64,000 bases of DNA, from assembly GCF_020907405.1 (NCBI RefSeq), contig NZ_JAJJOE010000011.1, forward strand, positions 62,001-126,000, read 5' to 3'. Shown here piece after piece: positions 17,818-26,225 of the stretch. Position 1 is the first letter of the stretch. Each line of letters begins with the position of its first letter. The notes under the pieces are model-generated. The model was given only the letters and a program-made list of their open reading frames with translations. It was not told where the DNA came from and made no database searches. The stretch is from Arthrobacter sp. zg-Y769. Lineage in GTDB: Bacteria; Actinomycetota; Actinomycetes; Actinomycetales; Micrococcaceae. A program made the translations under genes and the position numbers.

Positions 17818-18450
17818 CTACGGCGTGTCGGAGGCAAGGTACCGGCGGAGGAAAACCGCCACATCGGAGATCTCGTCCGCACCGATGGAATGTCCCATTC
17901 CGGAATAGGTCCGTGCCGTCAGCGCCACATTCTCCTCAAGCCACTGCGCGGTGTAATTCACGGCGTCGGCATTGATGACCCAGTCCTGGCGGTCCCGGCC
18001 CCAAAAGAACGGCACCCGGACGGGCAGCGGTTCACTGGCGGCCAGGAGCTCATTGCGGGCGATAAAGCCGGAAAGGCCTACAACGGCACGGAAGTCCCGC
18101 GGCCTCAGCCGCAGCAGTGTCCCGGCCATGGCCATGCCTTGGGAGAAGCCCGCCAGCGTGATTCCGGTGAACCCGTATTCCGTCCGTGCCCGGTCCAGCC
18201 AGGCCAGCAGCGAGAGCGCCGCTTCCAAGACCTCGGTGGTATCCGAATTCAACAGCGGGTCCAGCAGGAACCACCCGCTGGCTCCGCCCACGTCCAACGG
18301 TCCCCGGACGGCAGCCCCCACCGCAGATTCCGGTAAGGCGATGAAAAGCCGTTCCATTGCCTGCTCGCCGGATCCGTAGCCGTGCAGCAGGACCACCAGT
18401 TCGCGTCCCCGGCGTCGGTCGACACGCGCGGACCACGTCACGTTTTCCAT
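17818..18450 (-). CDS. alpha/beta hydrolase, phospholipase/carboxylesterase family
   Basis: 210 residues with an alpha/beta-hydrolase core: oxyanion loop LLHGYGSGEQ, nucleophile Ser103 in GFSQGMAMAG, acid Asp in GRDRQDWVI (Asp156 most likely) and His187 in GMGHSIGADE. This is the carboxylesterase/phospholipase (Abhydrolase_2) type, a cytoplasmic serine esterase of broad specificity. It is divergent from fruK with a 255-base gap. The substrate is unknown. Confidence 0.85.
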   Translation of the reverse strand: MENVTWSARVDRRRGRELVVLLHGYGSGEQAMERLFIALPESAVGAAVRGPLDVGGASGWFLLDPLLNSDTTEVLEAALSLLAWLDRARTEYGFTGITLAGFSQGMAMAGTLLRLRPRDFRAVVGLSGFIARNELLAASEPLPVRVPFFWGRDRQDWVINADAVNYTAQWLEENVALTARTYSGMGHSIGADEISDVAVFLRRYLASDTP

Positions 18451-18522
18451 CGGATCAGCCTAGCGCCGCGCCCCGGTTTGCATGCCGCCGACGCGGTGCC
18501 GACCGGCTGCCATTGCCACGGG

Positions 18523-18573
18523 TGGTGCACCAAACGTAAAGTCGCATCAGCGCATAAACAGTGGCGGTTGCCA
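18523..18573. promoter_or_regulatory. palindromes in the gap before fruK
   Basis: The 255-base gap between the esterase gene and fruK holds a perfect palindrome TGGTGCACCA (18523-18532) and a second dyad TGGCggttGCCA (18562-18573). They may be binding sites for a regulator of the fru operon, for which no gene is present nearby. No convincing -35/-10 pair was found. Confidence 0.35.
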
Positions 18574-18705
18574 CAGATCGCGGGTGTGCATGTGTAGAAG
18601 CCGCCAAAGAACAAGCCGCCAAAAACACCGGGAACCGCACCGGCAAGCCGTTCTCCTCCCAACACCGGCCGGCCCTGTCAGGCACGGCCTGGACGGATCC
18701 CCTTC

Positions 18706-19773
18706 ATGATCCTCACCCTTACCGCTAATCCCAGCCTTGACCGCACCGTTCAGCTCCCCGGCATGTTGGAGCGGGGCGCGGTCCAGCGGGCCGTTTCCGC
18801 CGGAGAAGAACCCGGCGGGAAAGGCGTCAACGTGTCCCGGGCCCTGACTGTCTCCGGCGTCCGGTCCGTTGCTGTCCTTCCCGGCGCCGACAGCGATCCG
18901 GTGATGGCCGGACTGCGGCAGGCAGGAGTCGAGTACCTGAACCTGCCCATCGAGGCACCGCTGCGCAGCAACATCACACTCACGGAGCCGGACGGCACCA
19001 CCACCAAGGTCAATGCGCCCGGTCCCCCGCTGAAGCCGGTGGAACAGGAAGCCCTTATCGCTCTGCTGGTGGGGGCCTGCACGGCCGGGGGTGCAGGGCA
19101 GGGTTCGTGGTTGGTGCTGGCCGGCTCACTGCCGCCGGAGGTGCCGCCGGACTTCTACGCATCAGTGGCCCACGCTGTGAGGGAGCGGCTCGGGGCCGGA
19201 GCTCCGCGCATAGCCATCGATTCCTCCGGCCCGCCCCTAATGGGCGCCCTGCTCCACGGAGCAGCGCCGGACCTGCTCAAACCCAACGCACAGGAACTTT
19301 CCGAGGCCACTGGATTTTCCTCTGAAGGGGCATTGGAAGCAGACCCCCTGCTGGCGGCGCGGGCGGCGGGGATGTTGATTGAACGCGGCGTCGGCGCGGT
19401 GCTTGCCACCCTCGGCGCCAAGGGCGCCCTTCTGGTCACGGCCAACGGAAGCTGGTTGGCCACCCGGCCGCCGGTGCAGGCCCGTTCGACGGTGGGCGCT
19501 GGGGATTCAGCCCTGGCCGGATACCTGCTGGCCGAGGTTGCCGGTGCAGCGCCGCCGGACTGCCTGCGCCAGGCCGTGGCCCACGGGGCCGCCGCGGCGT
19601 CCCTTCCCGGAACCACCGTTCCCGCCCTGGCAGCAACTGATCCGGGAGCTGTAACGGTCACTGCCCTAAACGGTACCGGCGGCGTACCGCGGGGACCTGC
19701 AGCCCCGCACAGATCTGCAGGTACCGGAAGCGCCACCGCTTCACCGTCGTCGTCATCAAAGGAGGAAAGCTGA
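18706..19773 (+). CDS. fruK: 1-phosphofructokinase
   Basis: Phosphorylates fructose 1-phosphate, made by the FruA transporter, to fructose 1,6-bisphosphate. 355 residues of the PfkB family: N-terminal LTLTANPSLDRTV, GGKGVNVSRAL (sugar-binding Gly-Gly), KPNAQELSEATG, and the catalytic STVGAGDSALAGYLL near the C-terminus. A Ser/Pro-rich tail of about 30 residues after ATDPGAVTVTAL is longer than usual. The stop overlaps the fruA start (TGATG). No FruR-type regulator gene is adjacent. Confidence 0.94.
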   Translation: MILTLTANPSLDRTVQLPGMLERGAVQRAVSAGEEPGGKGVNVSRALTVSGVRSVAVLPGADSDPVMAGLRQAGVEYLNLPIEAPLRSNITLTEPDGTTTKVNAPGPPLKPVEQEALIALLVGACTAGGAGQGSWLVLAGSLPPEVPPDFYASVAHAVRERLGAGAPRIAIDSSGPPLMGALLHGAAPDLLKPNAQELSEATGFSSEGALEADPLLAARAAGMLIERGVGAVLATLGAKGALLVTANGSWLATRPPVQARSTVGAGDSALAGYLLAEVAGAAPPDCLRQAVAHGAAAASLPGTTVPALAATDPGAVTVTALNGTGGVPRGPAAPHRSAGTGSATASPSSSSKEES

Positions 19774-21968
19774 TGTCGGACCTCATTACGCCGGATCTGG
19801 TCACTTTGGACGAGAATCTCGGCACGGACAAAGGCACGGTTATAGGCCATCTGGCGCGGGGGGTGGTAGCTGCGGGCCGCGCCACCAGCTACGAGGACCT
19901 CTACGCAGACGGGATGGCCCGCGAGTCGAAGACCGCCACCGGCGTGCCGGGCGGCATTGCCATCCCGCACTGCCGGTCCGCGGCGGTCACCCAGCCGACC
20001 CTTGCCATGGCACGGATCCGCCCTGCCGTGGATTGGGGAGCCAAGGACGGTCCCGCCGATATCGTCTTTTTTATCGCCGCACCGGAGGGAGCGGACCAGG
20101 AGCACCTGCAACTGCTCGCCAAGCTGGCCCGGTCCCTCATCCGTAAGGACTTCACCGCTTCCCTGCGTTCGGCCACGTCGCCGGTCCAGATCGTGGAACT
20201 CGTTGACGGGGCCCTCGGGCTCGGTCCCGTACCGGAGGGCTCCGGAAGCGCAGCCGGTTCGGGCGGTGCCGCTGCGGCCGGCACGACTACCGGCGCCACA
20301 GCCGTGGGTGCAGCGGGTGCGGCGGGTGCGACGGCGGCCGGCAGCAACGTCGGCTCCAGCGGCGGCAGGCAACCGGATGGAACCGGCGACGGCGGACACG
20401 GAGCCGATGCTCCCGCGTCCGCCGGCGGCACCGGAGCCACCGAAACGGACACCTCCAGGTCCCGTCACCTGGTTGCCGTCACCGCGTGCCCCACCGGCAT
20501 TGCGCACACTTACATGGCGGCTGACTCCCTGGCCGCAGCGGCGGCCGAGCGCGGCGTCGACCTGCAGGTGGAAACGCAGGGATCCGCCAAGTCCACTCCG
20601 CTGGACCCCACAGTGATCCGCAACGCGGAAGCGGTTATTTTTGCCGTCGACGTCGACGTCCGGGACAAGGGGCGCTTCGCCGGAAAACCGGTGATCAGCG
20701 GACCCGTGAAACGCGGGATCGACGAGCCGGGCGTCATGATCGATGAAGCCCTCAACGCGGTCAATGACCCGAATGCCCGGCGGGTGTCGGGCGGCGGCGG
20801 AGGCGGAGACGAGAATGAAGGCGGCTCCGGATCCGGCGGGGAAGGATTCGGCGGGCAGCTCAAGCGGGCGCTGCTGACCGGTGTCAGCTACATGATTCCG
20901 TTCGTCGCCGGCGGCGGCCTGCTGATTGCCCTCGGTTTCCTGCTGGGCGGTTACGAACTCGCGCTCTCGGTCGACGACGTCGCCAACGGCGACCGGATGC
21001 TGGACGGCACCTCGATCCTGAATCCACCGCCCGAAGGCGTCATCGCCTATCTCGGGGCCGTGTTCTGGAAGATCGGTTCCCTCTCCATGGGCTTCCTGGT
21101 ACCGGCCCTGGCCGGGTACATTGCCTATGCCCTCGCCGACCGCCCGGGCATTGCACCGGGCTTCACCGCGGGAGCCGTGGCGGTGTTTATGGATGCCGGC
21201 TTTATCGGCGGCATTATCGGCGGCCTGCTGGCCGGCTACGCGGCCCGGTGGATCGGCTCCTGGAACGTTCCATCGTGGATGCGGGGCCTGATGCCTGTGG
21301 TCATCATTCCCCTTTTGGCGTCGATCATAGCCTCCGGCCTGATGATGCTGGTCCTTGGCGGACCCATAGCCGCCTTGACCCAGGGACTGAACAACTGGCT
21401 GACCGGCCTCACCGGTGTTGCGGCCATCGGACTGGGCATCATCCTCGGCCTGATGATGGGCTCGGACCTGGGCGGTCCGATCAACAAGGTTGCCTACGCC
21501 TTCGCGGTCGCAGGACTTGGGGAAGGCAGTTTCGAGAACCAGGTGCCCTGGGAAATCATGGCAGCGGTCATGGCCGCCGGCATGGTCCCGCCGCTGGGCA
21601 TGGCCTTTGCCTCAACAGTGCTGGCGAAAAACCAGTTCAGCATGGCCCTGCGGGAGAACGGCAAGGCGGCGTGGCTGCTGGGTGCGGCCTTCATCTCTGA
21701 GGGTGCCATCCCGTTTGCCGCCTCCGACTTCTTCCGGGTCATTCCCTCCACCATGCTGGGCGGGGCGGTGGCCGGTGCCATCTGCCTGGGAACCGGGGTA
21801 ACCTCTCAGGCACCGCACGGAGGGATCTTCGTCTTCTTCGCCATCGGCAACCTCCTGATGTTCATTGTTGCCATCCTGGCCGGCGCGGCCGTCACCGGGT
21901 TCGTCTATGTGGCCCTCAAACGGTATGTGAAGCCCCGGAAGAAAGCGGAGGAACCGGCCATTGCGTAA
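19773..21968 (+). CDS. fruA: fructose-specific PTS enzyme IIABC
   Basis: Takes up fructose and phosphorylates it to fructose 1-phosphate. Domain order in 731 residues: IIA (about 1-150, phospho-His66 in AIPHCRS), a Gly/Ala/Thr-rich linker (about 150-230), IIB (about 231-340, phospho-Cys239 in AVTACPTGIAHT), a second Gly-rich linker, then membrane IIC (about 365-720, starting LLTGVSYMIPFVAGGGL). EI and HPr, which supply phosphate to IIA, are encoded directly downstream. Confidence 0.95.
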   Translation: MSDLITPDLVTLDENLGTDKGTVIGHLARGVVAAGRATSYEDLYADGMARESKTATGVPGGIAIPHCRSAAVTQPTLAMARIRPAVDWGAKDGPADIVFFIAAPEGADQEHLQLLAKLARSLIRKDFTASLRSATSPVQIVELVDGALGLGPVPEGSGSAAGSGGAAAAGTTTGATAVGAAGAAGATAAGSNVGSSGGRQPDGTGDGGHGADAPASAGGTGATETDTSRSRHLVAVTACPTGIAHTYMAADSLAAAAAERGVDLQVETQGSAKSTPLDPTVIRNAEAVIFAVDVDVRDKGRFAGKPVISGPVKRGIDEPGVMIDEALNAVNDPNARRVSGGGGGGDENEGGSGSGGEGFGGQLKRALLTGVSYMIPFVAGGGLLIALGFLLGGYELALSVDDVANGDRMLDGTSILNPPPEGVIAYLGAVFWKIGSLSMGFLVPALAGYIAYALADRPGIAPGFTAGAVAVFMDAGFIGGIIGGLLAGYAARWIGSWNVPSWMRGLMPVVIIPLLASIIASGLMMLVLGGPIAALTQGLNNWLTGLTGVAAIGLGIILGLMMGSDLGGPINKVAYAFAVAGLGEGSFENQVPWEIMAAVMAAGMVPPLGMAFASTVLAKNQFSMALRENGKAAWLLGAAFISEGAIPFAASDFFRVIPSTMLGGAVAGAICLGTGVTSQAPHGGIFVFFAIGNLLMFIVAILAGAAVTGFVYVALKRYVKPRKKAEEPAIA

Positions 21969-21998
21969 GGCTCCGTCGATGAAAGGAAGGCTTAGATA

Positions 21999-23699
21999 AT
22001 GCGGACCATCCAGGGAATCGGAGTCAGCACCGGACGTGTCCTCGGCCCCTCGCTCCGAATGCCTCCCCCCGTGCCCGAACCCGACGCCGACGCGAAGCCG
22101 GCTCCGGGCAGCACCGTGGACGGGGAGAAAACCCGCCTCAAGGATGCCGCCGAAGCAGTTCGGGAAGATCTCAAGCGCCGGGCGGAAACCGCCTCGGGAG
22201 ACGCCAAGGCGGTGCTGGATGCCACGGCCATGATGGCCTCCGATCCCATGCTGCTCAAAGCCGCGGGCAAACACATCAACGCCGGCATGGCGACGGACCG
22301 GGCCATCTGGGAAGCGGGCATGGAGGTAGCCGCCATGCTCCAAAGCCTGGGTGGCTATATGGCCGAGCGGACGCAGGACGTGCTTGATGTCCGGGCCCGG
22401 ATTGTGGCCGAACTCAACGGACTGCCCGCACCGGGGATTCCGGCCTCCGACGTTCCTTTCATCCTCACGGCGGTGGAACTGGCACCTGCCGATACTGCGA
22501 CCTTGGACCCGGCCATGGTGATCGGGTTGGTCACCAGCGAGGGCGGGCCGCAGTCCCATACCGCCATTCTCGCCCGGTCCCTAGGCCTGCCCGCCGTGGT
22601 CGGGGCGCCCGGCGCTGACGAGGTCCCTGACGGGGCCGAAATCTATCTCGACGGCACTGCCGGCACCGTGGTGGTGGAACCCGGCAACGAGGAACGGGAA
22701 GCGGCGCATAAATACGCCTCACGCTCCTCGCTCCCGGTATTCAACGGCACGGGCTCGACCTCTGACGGTTTCCTGGTGCCGTTGCTGGCCAATGTGGGTT
22801 CGGGGAAGGACGCCCGGGCCGCCGCGGAGGCCGGCGCCGAGGGAATCGGCCTGCTCCGTACCGAGTTTTGTTTCCTGGGCCGCGATGCGGAACCCACCAT
22901 CGAGGAACAGGTTGCTGCCTACGGGGCGGTCTTCGAAGCGTTTCCGGGCCGGAAGGTGGTTATCCGGACCCTCGATGCCGGTGCTGACAAGCCGCTGCCG
23001 TTCCTGACGGACGCATCGGAACCGAACCCGGCACTGGGGGTACGCGGATTCCGGACGGACCGGACCACCCCCGGCGTCCTGGCCCGCCAGCTGGAGGCTA
23101 TCGCCGCGGCCGCCGGCGCCTCCGCTGCCGATGTCTGGGTGATGGCACCGATGATCTCCACCGCCGAGGAGGCCGCCGACTTCGCCGTTATGTGCGCAGG
23201 AGCGGGGCTGGGTATGCCGGGAGTGATGGTGGAGGTGCCGGCAGCGGCAATCATGTCCGAAGCCATCCTCTCGCGGGTGCGGTTTGCCAGTCTGGGCACC
23301 AACGACCTCACGCAGTACACCATGGCCTCGGACCGGCAACTCGGTTCGCTGGCATCGCTTAACGACCCGTGGCAGCCGGCCGTCCTTCAGCTGATTTCCG
23401 CCACCGTTGCCGGGGCCGCGCGCGCCACGGCCCTCGAGCCGGCTGCCGGAGCCAGGACCGTGGGCGTCTGCGGCGAGGCAGCCGCGGACCCCGCACTCGC
23501 CGTCGTCCTCGCCGGTATGGGGGTGAACACGCTGTCGATGACTCCCCGGGCGCTGGCCGGCGTCGGGGCTGTCCTGGGTTCGGTGACGCTGGAGCAGGCC
23601 AAGGAACTCGCCGCGAGGGCGCTGGCGGCACACTCCGCCGCCGATGCGCAGACCATTGTGCACAGCCGGCTGCCCATCCTCGAACAGCTTGGCCTTTGA
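21999..23699 (+). CDS. ptsI: PTS phosphoenolpyruvate-protein phosphotransferase (enzyme I)
   Basis: First general PTS protein; passes phosphate from PEP to HPr. 566 residues start at ATG 21999 behind AAAGGAAGG. The active His187 lies in EGGPQSHTAILARS. The PEP-binding barrel shows GIGLLRTEFCFLGR, LDAGADKPLPF and LGTNDLTQYTMASDR, and GVCGEAAADP carries the conserved Cys. An N-terminal stretch (PPPVPEPDADAKPAPG) is Pro-rich. It lies 30 bases after fruA and 28 before ptsH. Confidence 0.95.
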   Translation: MRTIQGIGVSTGRVLGPSLRMPPPVPEPDADAKPAPGSTVDGEKTRLKDAAEAVREDLKRRAETASGDAKAVLDATAMMASDPMLLKAAGKHINAGMATDRAIWEAGMEVAAMLQSLGGYMAERTQDVLDVRARIVAELNGLPAPGIPASDVPFILTAVELAPADTATLDPAMVIGLVTSEGGPQSHTAILARSLGLPAVVGAPGADEVPDGAEIYLDGTAGTVVVEPGNEEREAAHKYASRSSLPVFNGTGSTSDGFLVPLLANVGSGKDARAAAEAGAEGIGLLRTEFCFLGRDAEPTIEEQVAAYGAVFEAFPGRKVVIRTLDAGADKPLPFLTDASEPNPALGVRGFRTDRTTPGVLARQLEAIAAAAGASAADVWVMAPMISTAEEAADFAVMCAGAGLGMPGVMVEVPAAAIMSEAILSRVRFASLGTNDLTQYTMASDRQLGSLASLNDPWQPAVLQLISATVAGAARATALEPAAGARTVGVCGEAAADPALAVVLAGMGVNTLSMTPRALAGVGAVLGSVTLEQAKELAARALAAHSAADAQTIVHSRLPILEQLGL

Positions 23700-23727
23700 G
23701 CAGCGCAAACCACGGAAGGAACGAGAA

Positions 23728-24006
23728 ATGGCAGAACGCAAAGCCACAGTGGCCAGCCGGGTAGGACTCCACGCCCGGCCGGCATCGATCTTCGCGGAAG
23801 CGGCAGCGGCAGCGCCCGTTGAAGTAACCATTGCGATGGAAGGGGATCCGGCCGAAGAGGCGATGGACGCCTCGAGCATGCTCTCCCTGATGAGCCTGGG
23901 CGCATCGCACGGAGATGTGGTGGTGCTGCGCTCGGACGATGAGGGGGCGGAGGCCGCCCTGGAAGAGCTGGCGAAGATTCTGGAGACGGATCTGGACGCG
24001 ACCTAG
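23728..24006 (+). CDS. ptsH: phosphocarrier protein HPr
   Basis: 92 residues from ATG 23728, preceded by GGAAGGAACGAGAA; the longer frame reads into ptsI and is not real. Phospho-His15 is in VGLHARPAS. The region DASSMLSLMSLGASHG matches the Ser46 loop of Gram-positive HPr, with Ser50 aligning to Ser46, although actinobacteria generally lack HPr kinase. HPr would serve FruA and, by inference, DhaM encoded at 41.2 kb. Last gene of the operon. Confidence 0.95.
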   Translation: MAERKATVASRVGLHARPASIFAEAAAAAPVEVTIAMEGDPAEEAMDASSMLSLMSLGASHGDVVVLRSDDEGAEAALEELAKILETDLDAT

Positions 24007-24087
24007 GCAGTCCAGGCAAGCGGCGGGGCACTCATCCGTTCCATGAATGTCCCGCCCTTGCTTTCAGTACCGGGCTTTCCCGGAAAT

Positions 24088-24120
24088 GACGAAGCCAACG
24101 GCAGTGCCGCTGGCTTCGTT
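24088..24120 (+). terminator. terminator of the fru-pts operon
   Basis: GACGAAGCCAACGGC and GCCGCTGGCTTCGTT form a stem with one mismatch and a tiny loop, about 80 bases after the ptsH stop, followed by GTAACTTC. The gap also contains an AT-rich stretch with a 16-base dyad, listed separately. Confidence 0.75.
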
Positions 24121-24188
24121 GTAACTTCACGCTGACCCCCCACAGGCAGCGGACGTTACATATTCATTATTCTGGCACACAAACATGA

Positions 24189-24204
24189 AAACGTGAACAC
24201 GTTT
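24189..24204. repeat. perfect AT-rich dyad AAACGTG-AA-CACGTTT
   Basis: A 7-bp inverted repeat with a 2-base spacer, between the convergent ptsH and 7-TM genes, 10 bases past the latter's stop. No gene starts here, so a promoter role is unlikely. It could be a weak terminator stem or a protein-binding site. Confidence 0.5.
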
Positions 24205-24213
24205 ATCTAATTG

Positions 24214-24951
24214 TCACCTTATGTAGTTGGAAGTCAGTAGGCTTTGCTTTTTCCGCTGTTTCAAGGCGAGCCCGTAGAGGGCCACCGAACCAAGTCCCGC
24301 CGCGAGCACAATAACCGAGGAATGGGGCAGGATGTAGTCCCATACGCCCGTCTGCTGCCCGGTGACCCACAGTGCCGACCAGATAAGATTTTCGGCCAGC
24401 GCAAGGCCGATCAGGGCGGAGCCGATCCGCAGGAGTACGGGCCGTCGTACGGTCGCTGCCACCCGAAACGCCGGGATAATCAGGCAGGCGGCCACGTAGG
24501 CGGGGTAGAGGCGTCCGATCACGGCGTACGCCCAGACGGATTCCTGGTTCATGTAGCCGTTAAGGCCCGGCGAAGAGACCGGCATGTCGCACATGCTGAA
24601 CAGCACGGTGGTGGCAATGACCGTCGCAGCCAGCACTGACAGTCCGGGTAGTCCCACAATCATGCTTCGCGCCATGGGTGCACGGAACGCCGCCGCGGCG
24701 CTGCTGCCAATAAGGGTCACGACAGCGTAAGTGGCATAACGGAGAATCAGGTTGGCCCGGTTTTCTCCGCCCAGCAACGCGTCCACCGGTAAGTAAATCG
24801 AGGGAATACTTAGCGCCACTCCAACGGTGGTGGCGGCCAGTCCCCAGAAGAGCACCGGATTGCGGCCCTTCATTGCCGGCGGCAGCCGAATCAAGGTAAA
24901 AACAGCCGCAGCGACCAGCGCCCCGAATTGAAAGGCGGAGGTAATACTCAT
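24214..24951 (-). CDS. seven-helix membrane protein coupled to a double-HTH regulator
   Basis: 245 residues with about seven hydrophobic helices: segments near residues 5-23, 33-55, 70-92, 100-120, 140-165, 175-195 and 205-230, then a short basic tail (LKQRKKQSLL). The N-terminal part resembles the membrane domain of the MAB_1171c-like actinobacterial family, but the soluble C-terminal domain of those proteins is absent. I do not recognise a transport or enzymatic motif. Its start overlaps the regulator gene by 4 bases (ATGA), so the two are made together; a membrane sensor or partner for the regulator is plausible. No close operon partners beyond this pair. Confidence 0.6.
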   Translation of the reverse strand: MSITSAFQFGALVAAAVFTLIRLPPAMKGRNPVLFWGLAATTVGVALSIPSIYLPVDALLGGENRANLILRYATYAVVTLIGSSAAAAFRAPMARSMIVGLPGLSVLAATVIATTVLFSMCDMPVSSPGLNGYMNQESVWAYAVIGRLYPAYVAACLIIPAFRVAATVRRPVLLRIGSALIGLALAENLIWSALWVTGQQTGVWDYILPHSSVIVLAAGLGSVALYGLALKQRKKQSLLTSNYIR

Positions 24952-25673
24952 CCCAGGTTCTCCAAGAGCGTTAGATCATTTTCCACGTCGTGTTCAAACT
25001 TCCTTAGTTGCTTTCCCACCCCGTCCAAGCGGTCACGGGCAAGGAACAAGAGTTCGGAATCGGTGAGCGCAGCCAGCGCTTCCTGTTGGCCGTTCCGGGG
25101 CCAGCCTGCCTCGCCCGGGGTGACCAGCTTCGTGGCCACCAAGCCGCCCGGCAGCGAAGCGCCCGCAATCCGGGCGGCCTCCACGGCCAATTCGGGCGCC
25201 AGGCGTCCGGCGGAAAGCTGGGCCGAAATATTCTGGGGTGCAACGCCGGTCTTGGTACTCAGGCGTTGGCGCAGGTCGCCGGGATCCACTGCTTCGAACC
25301 ACGAGCGGATCGCATTCTGGTGCGGATGCTTATCCAGGTCCGGACGCTGCGGCGCTCCGCTGGAAGTGGCCCTGGCCAGGATCACCTGCAGGATGCAGAT
25401 ATAGGAGACCTGGCTGATCAGTTCCGCCGGGGAAGGACGCCAGGGCCCGCCGAGCAGATCCGAATACTCCTCGAAATCCGAGAGGGCTTCAACCGGATTC
25501 TTCCCGTATGCCCGGGCCACCCGGACCACGGTAATCTCCGAAACCTTGCCCCGGACTATCTGCTGGCCGAGGGTGGAGCGCTTGATGCCCGTCCGGCGGC
25601 AGAGTTCAGCGTTCGATTCGCCCGGAGCCACTGCGGAGCGCCAATTTTGGAAAGACCTGGCAGACACCGCCAA
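24948..25673 (-). CDS. double helix-turn-helix (XRE-like) regulator
   Basis: About 241 residues if translation starts at TTG 25673 behind GAGGGGG; a TTG at 25706 would add 11 residues but coincides with the predicted transcription start. An N-terminal Cro/CI-like HTH (ELCRRTGIKRSTLGQQIVRG, ITVVRVARAYGKNPVEAL) and a second HTH-like segment further on (LRQRLSTKTGVAPQNISAQL, ELAVEAARIAGASL) are both present; the tandem arrangement is unusual. The C-terminus (LLFLARDRLDGVGKQLRKFE) may be a coiled coil. It is the first gene of a two-gene unit with a 7-TM protein. Probable autoregulator, by the repeats at its start. Confidence 0.65.
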   Translation of the reverse strand: MAVSARSFQNWRSAVAPGESNAELCRRTGIKRSTLGQQIVRGKVSEITVVRVARAYGKNPVEALSDFEEYSDLLGGPWRPSPAELISQVSYICILQVILARATSSGAPQRPDLDKHPHQNAIRSWFEAVDPGDLRQRLSTKTGVAPQNISAQLSAGRLAPELAVEAARIAGASLPGGLVATKLVTPGEAGWPRNGQQEALAALTDSELLFLARDRLDGVGKQLRKFEHDVENDLTLLENLG

Positions 25674-25717
25674 TTTTGGCCCCCTCGATTGGATTTCCCC
25701 GGACAAATGGAATTATA
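25639..25717 (-). promoter_or_regulatory. promoter and direct repeats at the start of the double-HTH gene
   Basis: A consensus -10 TATAAT lies on the minus strand at 25712-25717, placing the transcription start near 25704. No clear -35 is seen. Two copies of CCAAAATTGGCG (minus strand, 25668-25679 and 25639-25650; 29 bases apart) lie just downstream, a good position for an autoregulatory roadblock operator. Confidence 0.55.
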
Positions 25718-25879
25718 CTGTTGGAACTGGCTTCCCCTTCTGCGTTCCCCCCATATGCAGAGCGGGAAGCCAGCTTCAATTAACGCACCGCCAGCTCACC
25801 ACACCGCACGGCACCGCACCGCACTGCCGCAGCTGCGCGCACGGCCGCCCGGCGGCATCGCCGGCACTGCATCAGGAGC

Positions 25880-26179
25880 TCATTCCTGGGGCCAGGAAAC
25901 GTGGTGGCTGTATTCCGGGTGCTTGCGGAGGTAGGCGGCCATGTAGCTGCAGTACGGCTTGATTCTCCGCCCACCGCTAATGATGTCCTCGACCGCGAAC
26001 CGCGCCAGCCGGGACGAGTAGCCCTGGTGCCGGAAGTCCGGTTCCATATTCGTGTGGGTGAGCGCAACAGAGGCTGGTTCCACCTGGTATTCGGCAACCC
26101 CCACGAGTGTGCCGTCCAGCCGCAGTTCATACCGGTCCAGCCCGTCATTGCGCGAGACGCTGATGTCTTTGCTAGTCAT
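25880..26179 (-). CDS. small GNAT-fold N-acetyltransferase
   Basis: 99 residues, the short GCN5-related type (COG2388-like). The acetyl-CoA binding turn is DFRHQGYSSRLARFAVED, followed by IKPYCSYMAAYLRKHPEY, the conserved C-terminal part in this subfamily. The acceptor substrate is unknown. It stands between the double-HTH module and a gene for an unknown membrane protein, with gaps of about 200 and 46 bases. Confidence 0.8.
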   Translation of the reverse strand: MTSKDISVSRNDGLDRYELRLDGTLVGVAEYQVEPASVALTHTNMEPDFRHQGYSSRLARFAVEDIISGGRRIKPYCSYMAAYLRKHPEYSHHVSWPQE

Positions 26180-26225
26180 GGGCCGAGACTGCCACGCAAT
26201 TCAGCGGCGGTCCAGCGCTCCCGTG

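Noticed and set aside
18438-18685. Cys-rich short minus-strand frames in the gap before fruK
   Set aside because: Two overlapping frames exist in different registers without ribosome sites; they read through the likely fruK leader.
20220-20460. Gly/Ala-rich stretch in fruA as a possible repeat insertion or frameshift
   Set aside because: It is the normal linker between IIA and IIB; frame and motifs continue on both sides.
19155-20507. 450-codon minus-strand frame across fruK and fruA
   Set aside because: Crosses the junction of two well-supported genes; Arg/Gly/Ala-rich composition only.
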